Shown piece by piece: positions 8,791 to 17,341 of a stretch of DNA of 64,000 nt. Within the stretch, counting starts at the first letter, position 1. Every line of letters starts with the position of its first letter. The translations under genes were made by a program, and so were the position numbers. The notes under the pieces are model-generated. The model saw only the letters and a program-made list of their open reading frames with translations, did no database searches and was not told the origin of the DNA. Source of the DNA: Clostridium transplantifaecale (lineage in GTDB: Bacteria > Bacillota > Clostridia > Lachnospirales > Lachnospiraceae); NCBI RefSeq assembly GCF_900626075.1, contig NZ_UYZY01000001.1, positions 1,116,001 to 1,180,000 of the forward strand, read 5' to 3'.

Positions 8791-9842
8791 ATTCATTTAT
8801 CCATGACAGAACCTCCGGGCATATGACGGACACTGCTTCCGCCGCCCCAAAGGAGCGCGACTACCTGTTTGACAATCTGAAGGCATTTATGCTGTTTCTC
8901 GTGGTAATCGGCCATATTCTGGATCCCTATATCGAGCGCCAGGACAGCCTTTACCGCTATCTGATGCAGTACATCTATCTCTTTCACATGCCGATGTTTG
9001 CCTTCATCACCGGATACTTCACAAAGAATACCGACAAAGCCAGGAATACAGCAGTCAGGAATGTGCTGATCCCCTATACCTTCTGGCAGCTCCTCTACAT
9101 TGCGATGGCGCTGCTTTTCATTCAGCTCGGCCTGGCCAGCTATAACACGGACGTATTTAAGCCGTCGCTCCTGCTTCCCAGCAGTCCGCTCTATTATCTT
9201 CTCTGCGTTTTCGTCTGGAAGATGTTTGCAAAGGATCTGCTGAAGCTGCGCTGGCCCGTTCTCTTTTCGTTTGTATCGGGCCTGCTCGTAAGCATCGTCT
9301 TCGACGAAGCTTTCCACATAGGATGGGGCGCCTGTTTTTCCCTGCTGTTCTTTTTTGTGCTGGGCCTTAAGTGCACGGAAGAACGCGTACGGAAAATACG
9401 GAAACTTCCGCACCTGCCGGCGCTGGCCATCCTGGCGGCGGCAGTCATTCCCTCCGTCGTGCTGCCCTACAGCTTCCGGAATGTGCGTTTTACCTATGAG
9501 TCGGTCGGTCTTACCCCCGCCCTTGGAATCGCTTACCGCGCCCTCTTCTATCTCATTGCCATCCTGATGATAGGAGCCCTGATCAATCTCTTCCCTGAGA
9601 GGAAAAACTGCTTTTCCCGCGTCGGCACCAACGCCATTCTGGTCTACGCAGGCTCCTCCTTCGCCGCCCCGGCCCTCTATCTGCTCATTGCGCGGTTCAT
9701 TCCGCTTGCCGGCAGCGTTTATGGGAATCTGGCCGGAATGACGGTATTTGCCGCCGCACTGGTGATGTTCTGCCAGATGGAGTGGATCAGGAATATTTAT
9801 GATTGGGTTATAGGGGGAATCTGTAAAGTAATTTTTAAATAA
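8787..9842 (+). CDS. membrane acyltransferase family 3 protein
   Basis: A 351-residue polytopic protein. The family signature RDYLFDNLKAFMLFLVVIGH with the catalytic-region histidine, followed by LFHMPMFAFITGYF, marks it as an acyltransferase-3/fucose 4-O-acetylase-like enzyme with about ten helices. Such enzymes transfer acetyl or succinyl groups to sugars of surface polymers across the membrane. The acceptor here is unknown. It is translationally coupled to the preceding small membrane protein. Ten bases after its stop the sequence runs into a shortened copy of the palindromic repeat family. Confidence 0.88.
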   Translation: MNSFIHDRTSGHMTDTASAAPKERDYLFDNLKAFMLFLVVIGHILDPYIERQDSLYRYLMQYIYLFHMPMFAFITGYFTKNTDKARNTAVRNVLIPYTFWQLLYIAMALLFIQLGLASYNTDVFKPSLLLPSSPLYYLLCVFVWKMFAKDLLKLRWPVLFSFVSGLLVSIVFDEAFHIGWGACFSLLFFFVLGLKCTEERVRKIRKLPHLPALAILAAAVIPSVVLPYSFRNVRFTYESVGLTPALGIAYRALFYLIAILMIGALINLFPERKNCFSRVGTNAILVYAGSSFAAPALYLLIARFIPLAGSVYGNLAGMTVFAAALVMFCQMEWIRNIYDWVIGGICKVIFK

Positions 9843-9851
9843 GATGTACAA

Positions 9852-9950
9852 TAAGTCTTCAGTCCCGGGCTTTAGGTTGTCGCGGGTTGGGAATCCGGGC
9901 AGAAAAAGTTCCTTCCCCACAGGCAGGTTATGGACCGGGACTGAAGACGC
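9852..9950. repeat. shortened single hairpin of the palindromic repeat family
   Basis: TAAGTCTTCAGTCCCGG at 9852-9868 faces CCGGGACTGAAGACGC ending at 9950. Between them are the subtype-B blocks GGTTGTCGCGGGTTGG and GAATCCGGGCAGAAAAAG, then directly TTCCCCACAGGCAGG. Compared with the ~205-base hairpins elsewhere in the window, the middle and apical loop are missing, so this is an internal deletion derivative. The following GCGAAGGTTTTCG matches the inner flank of the full copies. The region 9951-10122 otherwise holds nothing I can call. Confidence 0.85.
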
Positions 9951-10122
9951 GAAGGTTTTCGTAATAGGGTATTTTTTCATAGGCACTACGTTTTTTCGAT
10001 TTCAGAGAATCTGCCCCCTGTTCAGCTTGAAATACCACTTATTTGCTTGACTTTTCCAGAAAATCCCTCCACAATAGAATCAGATACTACCTGACTAGTC
10101 CAGGAAAGGAATTGGTGAGCAT

Positions 10123-10464
10123 ATGAACCTCCTTAAAAAAGAATTGATAAAACCCGCTTTAATCTCTGTTGCAATATGTCTTTTCGTCGGTATTATCCTG
10201 CGGTTTCCGATCGATTTTGTATTTGAGCTATTTGCTTATTTTATGACTTTTCTTCTGCTTCCTCCCTGCTTAAAAAGCCGCGAGGCCAGTCTTCCTTTTA
10301 AACTGTCGTGTATTGCCGTTACGGCAGCTGCCGGGATCGGAACCATCTACCATTTCGACGGGATCGGCAGGCTGATGCATTACTATCTGATTACGTTCTG
10401 CATCATTGTTGCAGGCTCTTTTCTCTGCTTCTATCTCAGCGGCCGGTTTTTCCGGCAAAAATAA
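10123..10464 (+). CDS. small polytopic membrane protein
   Basis: A 113-residue, mostly hydrophobic protein with four predicted spans (starting near residues 11, 31, 62 and 88) and short basic loops (KSREAS, SGRFFRQK), giving a plausible orientation. An AGGAAAGG site lies upstream. I do not recognise a family. It stands alone between the acyltransferase and a shared terminator, convergent with the MATE gene. It is supported by its hydrophobic pattern and ribosome site only. Confidence 0.6.
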   Translation: MNLLKKELIKPALISVAICLFVGIILRFPIDFVFELFAYFMTFLLLPPCLKSREASLPFKLSCIAVTAAAGIGTIYHFDGIGRLMHYYLITFCIIVAGSFLCFYLSGRFFRQK

Positions 10465-10494
10465 AGAAAACGAACTTTTTATAGATTACTATAT

Positions 10495-10541
10495 AAAAAC
10501 AGCAAGACTCCCGGGCGTTTCCGGGAGTCTTGCTGTTTTTT
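10495..10541. terminator. strong bidirectional terminator
   Basis: AGCAAGACTCCCGG pairs with CCGGGAGTCTTGCT around a short loop, with A and T runs on either side. It serves both the small membrane protein gene (plus) and the MATE gene (minus), which converge here. Confidence 0.92.
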
Positions 10542-11919
10542 AATTCACCGCTTCTGCGGAAAAAAAGTTTGTCTTTGCATTGGCCAGCTCTCTGTGGAGA
10601 GAAACGGCCATGGCCACGGCTATAACTGCGGAAATCACATCAGCGGCCGGCTGGGCATAAAGTATTCCGCCCAGTCCCCAGATATGGGGAAGAAGGAGGA
10701 TAACCGGCACAAAGCAGAGCCCCTGCCTGCATGCTCCCAGTATAAAACCTTCTCTTGCCTTTCCCAGCGCAAGAAAGAGGGAGGAATAGACGGTGTAGAA
10801 GCCAAAGAGAATGAAGGAAATACCATTTGCCCTTAAAGCGCTTTGGCCCACGCGGATCATCTCGGCATCCCCCTTTGTAAACTGGGAAATGATAGCGGTA
10901 GGGAATAAGGCCATCACCAGTCCGAAAATTGCGCAGAATATGGTAGACCATAGAATGGAGGTTTTGATTGCCTTTTGAAGGCGATCGTATTTCTTAGCTC
11001 CGTAGCTGTATCCTGCAATAGGCTGAAATCCCTTGATAAAGCCAAATACCATCAGGCTGCCCATGGAAATAATTCTTGTGACGGCACCCATCCCTGCAAT
11101 TACAGAATCTCCGTACTCTCCGGCCTGCATGTTAATCAGCGTGATAGAGAGACTGGTCAGAAGCTGGAAAATCAGTGTGGGTATTCCTATCTTAAAAATT
11201 TCGGACATTATTCGTTGCGAAAAACTGCATCTTTTTATGCTGAAGCTGAAGACACTTTTCTTTCTAAATATATACCACAAATAAACCAGTGTAGAAAAAA
11301 CCTGTGAAATTGCCGTCGCCGCCGCGGCTCCCGCCACTCCGTAACCAAGGGAATAAATAAAAATCGGATCCAGCACCATGTTCAGCAGCGCGCCGGCCAG
11401 CAAGGCACACATCGTTGTTTTGGCAGCTCCTTCACTTGTTGCAATATTATTCATCGTCACGTTAAACACGTTGAATATTGATGATATTATATAAATTCCC
11501 GCATAAGTAACCGCATAGGGCATAATGCTGTCCGTCGCCCCCAAAAGTCTCAGGATGGGATGCAGAAATATAACGGCGCAGAGTATTACAAAAGCTCCAA
11601 CGAAAATACTGCCGTACAGAGCGGTACTGGCAACCCGGTCCGCACTCTCCTTTTCGCCACGCCCCAGCAGCCTGGAAATATAGGATGCGGCTCCGTTTCC
11701 AAACAGCAGTCCCAGCCCCACAACCGCCTGGCCTAACGGAAATGTGACGGAGATTGCTCCCATCTGACTGGTACCCAGACCTCCGACAAAGTAAGCGTCC
11801 ACCAAGTTGTACAGCGCATTAATCATCATTCCGATCATGGTTGGGATTCCCATTGCCAACAACGCTTTGGCTATGGGGGCGCTCCCCAGCAGTTCCATCT
11901 TCCTGTTTCCTCCGTTCAT
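10540..11919 (-). CDS. MATE family efflux transporter
   Basis: A 459-residue protein with twelve hydrophobic helices in two halves. Typical MATE segments are APIAKALLAMGIPTMIGMM near the N-terminus and GMGAVTRIISMGSLMVFGFIKG in the second half, followed by FQPIAGYSYGAKKYDR. These carriers export drugs or metabolites in exchange for Na+ or H+. The start has GAGGAG eight bases upstream. Upstream lie two palindromic operator-like sites, and beyond them a divergent XRE regulator, which may control it. The substrate is unknown. Confidence 0.93.
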   Translation of the reverse strand: MNGGNRKMELLGSAPIAKALLAMGIPTMIGMMINALYNLVDAYFVGGLGTSQMGAISVTFPLGQAVVGLGLLFGNGAASYISRLLGRGEKESADRVASTALYGSIFVGAFVILCAVIFLHPILRLLGATDSIMPYAVTYAGIYIISSIFNVFNVTMNNIATSEGAAKTTMCALLAGALLNMVLDPIFIYSLGYGVAGAAAATAISQVFSTLVYLWYIFRKKSVFSFSIKRCSFSQRIMSEIFKIGIPTLIFQLLTSLSITLINMQAGEYGDSVIAGMGAVTRIISMGSLMVFGFIKGFQPIAGYSYGAKKYDRLQKAIKTSILWSTIFCAIFGLVMALFPTAIISQFTKGDAEMIRVGQSALRANGISFILFGFYTVYSSLFLALGKAREGFILGACRQGLCFVPVILLLPHIWGLGGILYAQPAADVISAVIAVAMAVSLHRELANAKTNFFSAEAVN

Positions 11920-11960
11920 GAATTGTTCTCCTCTCTCTCAACAACATCTATATATTATAT

Positions 11961-12017
11961 TACTATAAATTATAGTAATATAAGTAGCAGAATATATACT
12001 ACTATAATTTATAGTAA
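11961..12017. promoter_or_regulatory. paired palindromic operator upstream of the MATE gene
   Basis: Two near-perfect palindromes, TTACTATAAATTATAGTAA (about 11961-11979) and ACTATAATTTATAGT (about 12002-12016), lie about 40 bases apart centre to centre, roughly four helical turns, in a very AT-rich stretch. This is the arrangement expected for cooperative binding of a dimeric repressor or activator. Which protein binds is not shown; the adjacent XRE regulator is one candidate. Confidence 0.7.
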
Positions 12018-12138
12018 TTGTCAAGAAAAAGATTGTACTAAACTGCTCTCCGCACATTCAAATCGCGGCGAAGAGCCAGTCTTTTCAATATGTACATCCG
12101 CCGCAACCCAAAGTTGCGCAAGTGTATTGCTAAAATGA

Positions 12139-12167
12139 TTGCCAGTATTACTATGCTTTGGTATGAT
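12139..12167 (+). promoter_or_regulatory. promoter of the XRE regulator gene
   Basis: TTGCCA at 12139-12144 and TATGAT at 12162-12167 with a 17-base spacer, about 28 bases before the start codon. Confidence 0.6.
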
Positions 12168-12195
12168 TAAAGCACTAAATCAGGAGGTATTTCAT

Positions 12196-12981
12196 ATGAC
12201 ATTCGGCGAAAAGCTGCTTCAGCTCAGAAAAGAAAAAAACCTGTCGCAGGAAGCTTTAGCAGAACAATTAAATACAACAAGACAGGCCGTAAGTAAGTGG
12301 GAGAATGGACAGAATTATCCGGAAACAGAAAAATTGCTGATGATTAGTAATCTGTTTAATGTCTCCGTTGATTCCTTACTGAAAGAAAATTCAGAAGCCT
12401 GTAAAACAGGCAGGAATGGATATTATGTAAGCCGTGAGTGTGCCGAAGGATATTTAGCGTTCGAAAAAAAAGTTACCTATAGAACCTCTCTTGGTATCAG
12501 TCTTTTAATTGGTGCCGGAATTCCGTACTTTGTTCCACGGTTTAATCCTGCCGGAGCACATAACTCTCCCCTCTTTGCAGCCATAATACTGATTTTAGGT
12601 ATAGGCATTCTGGTTACAGTCGTATTTATGGAAAACCCTGATACAAATATTGGCAGTAAAATATTAATACTCGACAGCGCTTTCCATACCGAATTGAAAT
12701 CCGGATATACCAAACAGAAGAATAAATTTATTACCCTCATTATCTCAGGCGTTGTTCTGTTAGTCACGGGAATATTTCTTTATAAACACTTTGAGAGAAG
12801 CAATGGGCTGATATTCCCATACAGGGAATTATGCTGTGTTCTGTTTGCCGCCGCATTATACTGTTTTCTAATTGTAGTTGGGATTGTAGAATCTTATGAT
12901 ACTCTGTTAGACAGCACTGAACGGATGAACCGGCTTTCCATTCATATTTGGAAGAAAATAAAAGACAAACTCATGAAATAA
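12196..12981 (+). CDS. XRE-family regulator with membrane domain
   Basis: A 261-residue protein. The start at 12196 has CAGGAGG eight bases upstream, better than an in-frame ATG at 12139 that lies inside the promoter. Residues 1-60 form a helix-turn-helix of the XRE/HTH_3 type (QEALAEQLNTTRQAVSKWE). The rest carries about four hydrophobic segments in two pairs (SLGISLLIGAGIPYFV, IILILGIGILVTVVFM, then LIISGVVLLVTGIFLY, ALYCFLIVVGIV). Such membrane-tethered XRE proteins are common in Firmicutes and often regulate adjacent exporters. It is divergent from the MATE gene, which fits that role, but this is inference. Confidence 0.88.
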   Translation: MTFGEKLLQLRKEKNLSQEALAEQLNTTRQAVSKWENGQNYPETEKLLMISNLFNVSVDSLLKENSEACKTGRNGYYVSRECAEGYLAFEKKVTYRTSLGISLLIGAGIPYFVPRFNPAGAHNSPLFAAIILILGIGILVTVVFMENPDTNIGSKILILDSAFHTELKSGYTKQKNKFITLIISGVVLLVTGIFLYKHFERSNGLIFPYRELCCVLFAAALYCFLIVVGIVESYDTLLDSTERMNRLSIHIWKKIKDKLMK

Positions 12982-13054
12982 ACTATCTTCCCCAGCTGAA
13001 GGCAAAGCGCCGCGCCCCCTGTTTCTTTGAGGATACGCAGCGCTCCGCCGGATC

Positions 13055-13912
13055 TTATGCATTTTTGATATAGTTACAAACATCGGAGTTCAGAAAACCG
13101 GTGAGGAATTCTTTTGTACGCTTTGTAGCCCCATACATCGGCAAACCGGAGAACACCTGGGAACAGTCATCCGCTTTTTCCATCGCCTCGATATACTCAT
13201 GTACATCGGCCCCGCCTTCAGGAAGGTCCAGATAGTCCAGTTTCTGCGGATTGATGCGGTGTGTCGCAATTGCATAATCGATTCTCCGTTTACAGGAACA
13301 TTGTCCGCCTGACAGGCCGCAATATACTTTCAGGAAATCTCCCACCTTTTTTCTGACCCTGGACAATCTCTGCCGGTATGCTTCCGGCGTGATTCCCAGG
13401 ATCTCACCCGCCACACGGCTGTCCGCCTTAAACATGGTTCCCAGGATATAAATACAGCGGCTTTCCCCATCCAGGCATTGAAGCATCACATTGGTGCAGG
13501 ACATCTTCAGTTCCTCCTCCAGAAGCCCTCTGTCAACCCCTCCCGTTCTGTCGGAAAGGTCCTCCGTCCTTCCGTTTATAATGTCCTCTCCATAGTATTC
13601 AAAGCTGAGAGGCGCATTGGCAAACATGTGCTTTCTGTAATTCAAAAGATGATTCGTGGCAATGGAAAAGACCCATGTCGTAAATGCACTCTCCCGCCTG
13701 AAATCACCCAGGTGGGTCATCACTTTAATCAGAATCTCCTGTGATGCGTCTTCCGCATCCACTACCGTTCCCAACATACGCAGAGAGAGGTTAAATACCA
13801 TGTCCTGGATTCTCAAAAGAATCTCTTCCACCGCCTCTTTCTTCCCCTCCGCCGCCTGTACCGCCAGGACTTCCAGTTGTGTTTTATTTCCGCTTACTTC
13901 CGTCTGATTCAT
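13055..13912 (-). CDS. ECF-like RNA polymerase sigma factor with C-terminal extension
   Basis: A 285-residue protein counted from the second ATG (13912), which has AAAGGAG at proper spacing; the first ATG at 13918 is too close to it. Region 2 is clear (LSLRMLGTVVDAEDASQEILIKV, shown here as family landmarks VVDAEDASQEI and FTTWVFSIATNHLLNYRK), and region 4 follows (RVAGEILGITPEAYRQRLSRVRKKV). About 80 further residues contain four cysteines (CGLSGGQCSCKRRIDY and DDCSQVF) and match no domain I know. No anti-sigma gene adjoins. It may sense a signal through its own extension, as extended ECF groups do. Confidence 0.85.
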   Translation of the reverse strand: MNQTEVSGNKTQLEVLAVQAAEGKKEAVEEILLRIQDMVFNLSLRMLGTVVDAEDASQEILIKVMTHLGDFRRESAFTTWVFSIATNHLLNYRKHMFANAPLSFEYYGEDIINGRTEDLSDRTGGVDRGLLEEELKMSCTNVMLQCLDGESRCIYILGTMFKADSRVAGEILGITPEAYRQRLSRVRKKVGDFLKVYCGLSGGQCSCKRRIDYAIATHRINPQKLDYLDLPEGGADVHEYIEAMEKADDCSQVFSGLPMYGATKRTKEFLTGFLNSDVCNYIKNA

Positions 13913-14051
13913 ATTCATTCTCCTTTTCCGGTTGATTTTCTGTTATATATCATTAGACAGACCGGAATACACTTTGTGACAGTAAAAATACCCGTTTTTT
14001 ATGTAAAATTATTATATCATTCCCGGAAACTGTTTACAAACTCCGGACATC

Positions 14052-14102
14052 AAAAAACAGGCAGAAGATACGCCCGCAACATGAGGGGCATCTCCTGCCT
14101 GC
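14052..14102 (-). terminator. terminator of the lon-engB unit
   Basis: On the minus strand AGGCAGGAGATGCCCC pairs with GGGCGTATCTTCTGCCT, followed by TGTTTTTTG. It lies 50 bases past the engB stop. The remainder of 13913-14151 holds no gene that I can see. Confidence 0.85.
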
Positions 14103-14151
14103 CTTGCAACAATAACCGAATTCGGCCGCACAAGCGGGAATTCCATTTTAC

Positions 14152-14739
14152 TTACGCTTCGGCCAGTCTCTCTATATAATCCCAGATTTCTTCCCTGCCC
14201 TGCTTTGTCTCCGCTGAGAAAGGAATCATCAGCACATCGGTTCCGACGTCCAGGCCGACCCTCAGAACCTTCATCTGTTTCTGCAGCTGGCTTCTCTTAA
14301 TTTTATCAGCCTTTGTCGCAATTATGACCGGCTGGTATCCCTGTGAGACAATCCAGTCGTACATCAGCTTATCGTTGGAGGACGGCTCATGGCGGATGTC
14401 AATCAGAAGGAAAACGCATTTGAGCATCTTGGAACGGTGGAGATAATCCTCAATCATCTTTCCCCACTTCGCCTTTACCTCCACATTGGCTTTCGCATAG
14501 CCGTAGCCCGGGAGATCCACATAATAGAGCGTATCATTGATGTGGTAAAAGTTGATGGTCTGCGTCTTGCCTGGCTGTGCCGAGATACGGGCATAGGATT
14601 TGCGGTTCATCAGCGCATTAATCAGCGAAGATTTTCCCACATTCGACTTGCCTGCAAAGGCAAACTCCGGCTGTGTATTCTCCGGCAGCTTGCTGGTAAT
14701 GCCGCATACGGTTTCCAGGTTTACATCTTTTATAATCAT
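14152..14739 (-). CDS. engB: ribosome biogenesis GTP-binding protein EngB/YsxC
   Basis: A 195-residue GTPase with G1 GKSNVGKSSLINAL, G3 DLPGYGYAK and G4 ATKADK, the set typical of EngB (YihA/YsxC), which helps late assembly of the large ribosomal subunit in the cytoplasm. Its length equals that of the family. It overlaps the lon stop by four bases (ATGA), and the lon-engB order is the conserved Firmicute arrangement. A strong terminator follows. Confidence 0.97.
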   Translation of the reverse strand: MIIKDVNLETVCGITSKLPENTQPEFAFAGKSNVGKSSLINALMNRKSYARISAQPGKTQTINFYHINDTLYYVDLPGYGYAKANVEVKAKWGKMIEDYLHRSKMLKCVFLLIDIRHEPSSNDKLMYDWIVSQGYQPVIIATKADKIKRSQLQKQMKVLRVGLDVGTDVLMIPFSAETKQGREEIWDYIERLAEA

Positions 14740-17162
14740 GGTTTTCCCTTTCTTTCTGGCTTTACGGCCACGGTGGCCGCAGCCTCGGCCAATGCGGCGG
14801 AGGATGCATCCCTTTCCCGGTCTGCCGCCTCATCCTCTGTGCATCCTGTTACAAATGCCTCCCGGATTACATCTTCCATCTCCTTAACGTAGACAATGTC
14901 CATGCCTTTTGTAATCTCTTTCGACAGTTCTTCCACGTCGGGACGGTTCTTGTCCGGCACGAGCACTTTCTCAATGTGGGCCATCTTTGCCGCCAGCAGT
15001 TTCTCTTTCAGTCCTCCGATCATGAGGACATGGCCTCTCAGGGTAATCTCACCCGTCATCGCAGTTTTTGCCGATACAAAGCGTTCCGTCACGGCCGACA
15101 GCATTGCAGTAGCCATCGTGATTCCGGCCGACGGGCCGTCCTTGGGAACCGCTCCCTCCGGAATGTGGATATGGATATCATGTGTCTCAAAATAGTCTTC
15201 CGGAACCCGGTATTTCACCGAAGCCACCGAACGGACCCAGGTGAGGGCCGTCTGCGCCGATTCTTTCATCACGTCGCCCAGCTGGCCCGTCATCTGCAGA
15301 TTGCCTTTGCCCGGCATCACATTCACTTCAATCTGAAGCGTATCTCCCCCGACGCTGGTCCATGCAAGGCCTCTGACGATTCCCACCTGATCCTCGTCAT
15401 TCGCGTCCTCATACAGCACCTTTTCACGGCCAAGGTATTTCTCCAGGTTTTTATCCGTGATACGGATTGATTTCTTGTCCTGTTCCAGAAGCTCTCTTGC
15501 AGCCTTGCGGCAGATATCTCCGATCCTTCTCTCCAGGTTTCTCACACCGGCTTCCCTGGTGTAATTGTGGATGATCTTCTCAAGGGCAGGATTGGTGATG
15601 GTAAGCTGTGCCCTTGTCAATCCGTTCTTCTCCATTTGTTTGCGTATCAGGTAATTCTTTCCAATATGGAATTTTTCGTTCTCTGTATAGCTGTTGACCT
15701 CGATCAGTTCCATTCTGTCCAGAAGCGGCCCCGGTATTGTCTGGGTCGTGTTTGCCGTTGCAATGAAGAGCACTTCCGACAGATTAATGGGCAGCTCAAT
15801 ATAATGGTCGCGGAAATGGATATTCTGTTCGCTGTCCAGGACCTCTAAGAGCGCCGAGGAGGTGTCTCCCTTATAGTCGCTGCTCACCTTGTCAATCTCG
15901 TCGAGAAGCATCAGAGGGTTGCTTACGCCCGCGAGCTTAATTCCCTCCACGATACGGCCCGGCATTGCGCCGACATATGTTTTCCTGTGGCCCCTGATCT
16001 CGGCCTCATCATGCACGCCGCCAAGACTGATGCGGACATATTTCTTGCCCAGCGCCCTGGCTACGGAGCGGGCAATCGAAGTCTTTCCGGTTCCCGGAGG
16101 CCCCACCAGACAGATAATTGGGCTGGTGCCCTTTTTCGTCAGAATTCTCACCGCCAGATATTCAAGCACCCTCTCCTTAACCTGTGTAAGGCCGTAATGG
16201 TCTTCCTCCAGCACCTTCTCCGCGAACTTGAGATCCGAATTATCCTTTGTCACCTTATTCCACGGCAGTTCCAGAACGGTCTCCAGGTAAGTCCTCAATA
16301 CGTTGGCATCCTGGCTGCCGGAGGGCATTCCCTTAAACCGGTTGATTTCCTTTAAGATGCGGTCCTTGATTTCTTTGTCCGCCTTAATGCTTTTCAGCTG
16401 TTTTTTCAGCTCATCCGCATCGGATACGGGGTTGTCCTCCCCCAGTTCCTCACGGATTACCCTCATCTGCTCGCGCAAGATATAGTCCTTCTGATTCTTG
16501 TCGATTGCCGCCTTTACTTTGGTCTGAAATTCTTTCTTGACGCGGTAAACCTCGGTCTCGGTAAGCAGCAGCTGAAGTACGGTCTCGTACATGGAGCTTA
16601 AATATGTACACTCCAAAATTCTCTGTCTTGCTTCAAAATCCCATGGAAACTGCACGGCCAGCTGATGAAGAATCTCTTCCAGCCCGGATGCGGAGATCAG
16701 GGACAGGAGAAAATCTTTTCCCGCCGTCTGGTTGAGTTTACCGTACTCCTCCAGCTTCTCCTTCACGATCCGAAGCATCGCCTCTTTCTCTATCACATTT
16801 AAGTCGTCCTCCATGTCACCGAGAAGCTCCGCGGTGGCGGTCAGGGTGGAACCGCTGTTATCCAGTTCCAAAAGTTCCGCTTTCTCCAGTCCCTCCACGG
16901 TAACGCGGACCATGCCGCCCGGCATCTTTACCAGCTGCTTTACGAAGCCGACGGTTCCGATATGGAATAAATCCTCCATGTCGGGATTCATCTCCTCCGG
17001 TTTTACCTGTGTAATCAGAAGGACCTTCTGATCGCCCACCATGGCTTTTTCAACGGCTGCAATGGACTTTCCCCTGATAATGTCAAAATTTATCGTCATC
17101 TGCGGCAGCACGGTGAGTCCGCGCAGTGCTATCGCAGGAAGTCTCATCTTTTTATCTTCCAT
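14736..17162 (-). CDS. lon: ATP-dependent protease Lon (LonA type)
   Basis: An 808-residue serine protease with an N-terminal LON substrate domain (starting near RLPAIALRGLTVLPQM), an AAA+ module with Walker A GPPGTGKTS and LLDEIDK, and a protease domain with the catalytic serine in PKDGPSAGITMATAML and lysine in GGLKEKLLAA. The start chosen is the ATG at 17162, which has AGGAG before it; an open frame continues 35 codons further upstream but has no family similarity or ribosome site. It degrades damaged and regulatory proteins. The C-terminal ~40 residues are Ala/Glu-rich (SSAALAEAAATVAVK), a variable tail. Confidence 0.97.
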   Translation of the reverse strand: MEDKKMRLPAIALRGLTVLPQMTINFDIIRGKSIAAVEKAMVGDQKVLLITQVKPEEMNPDMEDLFHIGTVGFVKQLVKMPGGMVRVTVEGLEKAELLELDNSGSTLTATAELLGDMEDDLNVIEKEAMLRIVKEKLEEYGKLNQTAGKDFLLSLISASGLEEILHQLAVQFPWDFEARQRILECTYLSSMYETVLQLLLTETEVYRVKKEFQTKVKAAIDKNQKDYILREQMRVIREELGEDNPVSDADELKKQLKSIKADKEIKDRILKEINRFKGMPSGSQDANVLRTYLETVLELPWNKVTKDNSDLKFAEKVLEEDHYGLTQVKERVLEYLAVRILTKKGTSPIICLVGPPGTGKTSIARSVARALGKKYVRISLGGVHDEAEIRGHRKTYVGAMPGRIVEGIKLAGVSNPLMLLDEIDKVSSDYKGDTSSALLEVLDSEQNIHFRDHYIELPINLSEVLFIATANTTQTIPGPLLDRMELIEVNSYTENEKFHIGKNYLIRKQMEKNGLTRAQLTITNPALEKIIHNYTREAGVRNLERRIGDICRKAARELLEQDKKSIRITDKNLEKYLGREKVLYEDANDEDQVGIVRGLAWTSVGGDTLQIEVNVMPGKGNLQMTGQLGDVMKESAQTALTWVRSVASVKYRVPEDYFETHDIHIHIPEGAVPKDGPSAGITMATAMLSAVTERFVSAKTAMTGEITLRGHVLMIGGLKEKLLAAKMAHIEKVLVPDKNRPDVEELSKEITKGMDIVYVKEMEDVIREAFVTGCTEDEAADRERDASSAALAEAAATVAVKPERKGKP

Positions 17163-17294
17163 TTTAAATCTCCTGTTCTGTACGTCACTTTCGCGGGACA
17201 GCATCCCCCGCCTGAATGGATATACATCGTAACAATAAAGGGATCTGTAAAATGAGAAACACTCCATCTTACAAACCCCTTTCGTTTAGGCGCT

Positions 17295-17319
17295 AAAAGT
17301 ACGCGGAAAGCGTACCTTT
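17295..17319 (-). terminator. hairpin between clpX and lon
   Basis: AAGGTACGC pairs with GCGTACTTT around TTCC on the minus strand, with a short T run. It may partly end clpX transcription; it is weaker than the one after tig. Confidence 0.5.
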
Positions 17320-17341
17320 CATCGCTGATGACAGGCCTTAA

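Noticed and set aside
8793-9986. 397-codon minus-strand frame opposite the acyltransferase
   Set aside because: It is a shadow of the plus-strand gene. Its peptide is low in hydrophobic order, rich in His/Gln/Glu, and has no family resemblance, while the plus strand has clear acyltransferase motifs.
9844-10050. 68-codon frame after the acyltransferase
   Set aside because: It is formed by the mini repeat hairpin and has no ribosome site.
10047-10080. Promoter TTGACT with TAGAAT before the small membrane protein gene
   Set aside because: The spacing is 22 bases, too long; the alternative CACAAT at 17 bases is a poor -10 element.
17162-17267. Longer N-terminus for Lon
   Set aside because: The extra 35 codons lack a ribosome site and similarity to the LON domain; AGGAG lies just before the internal ATG.
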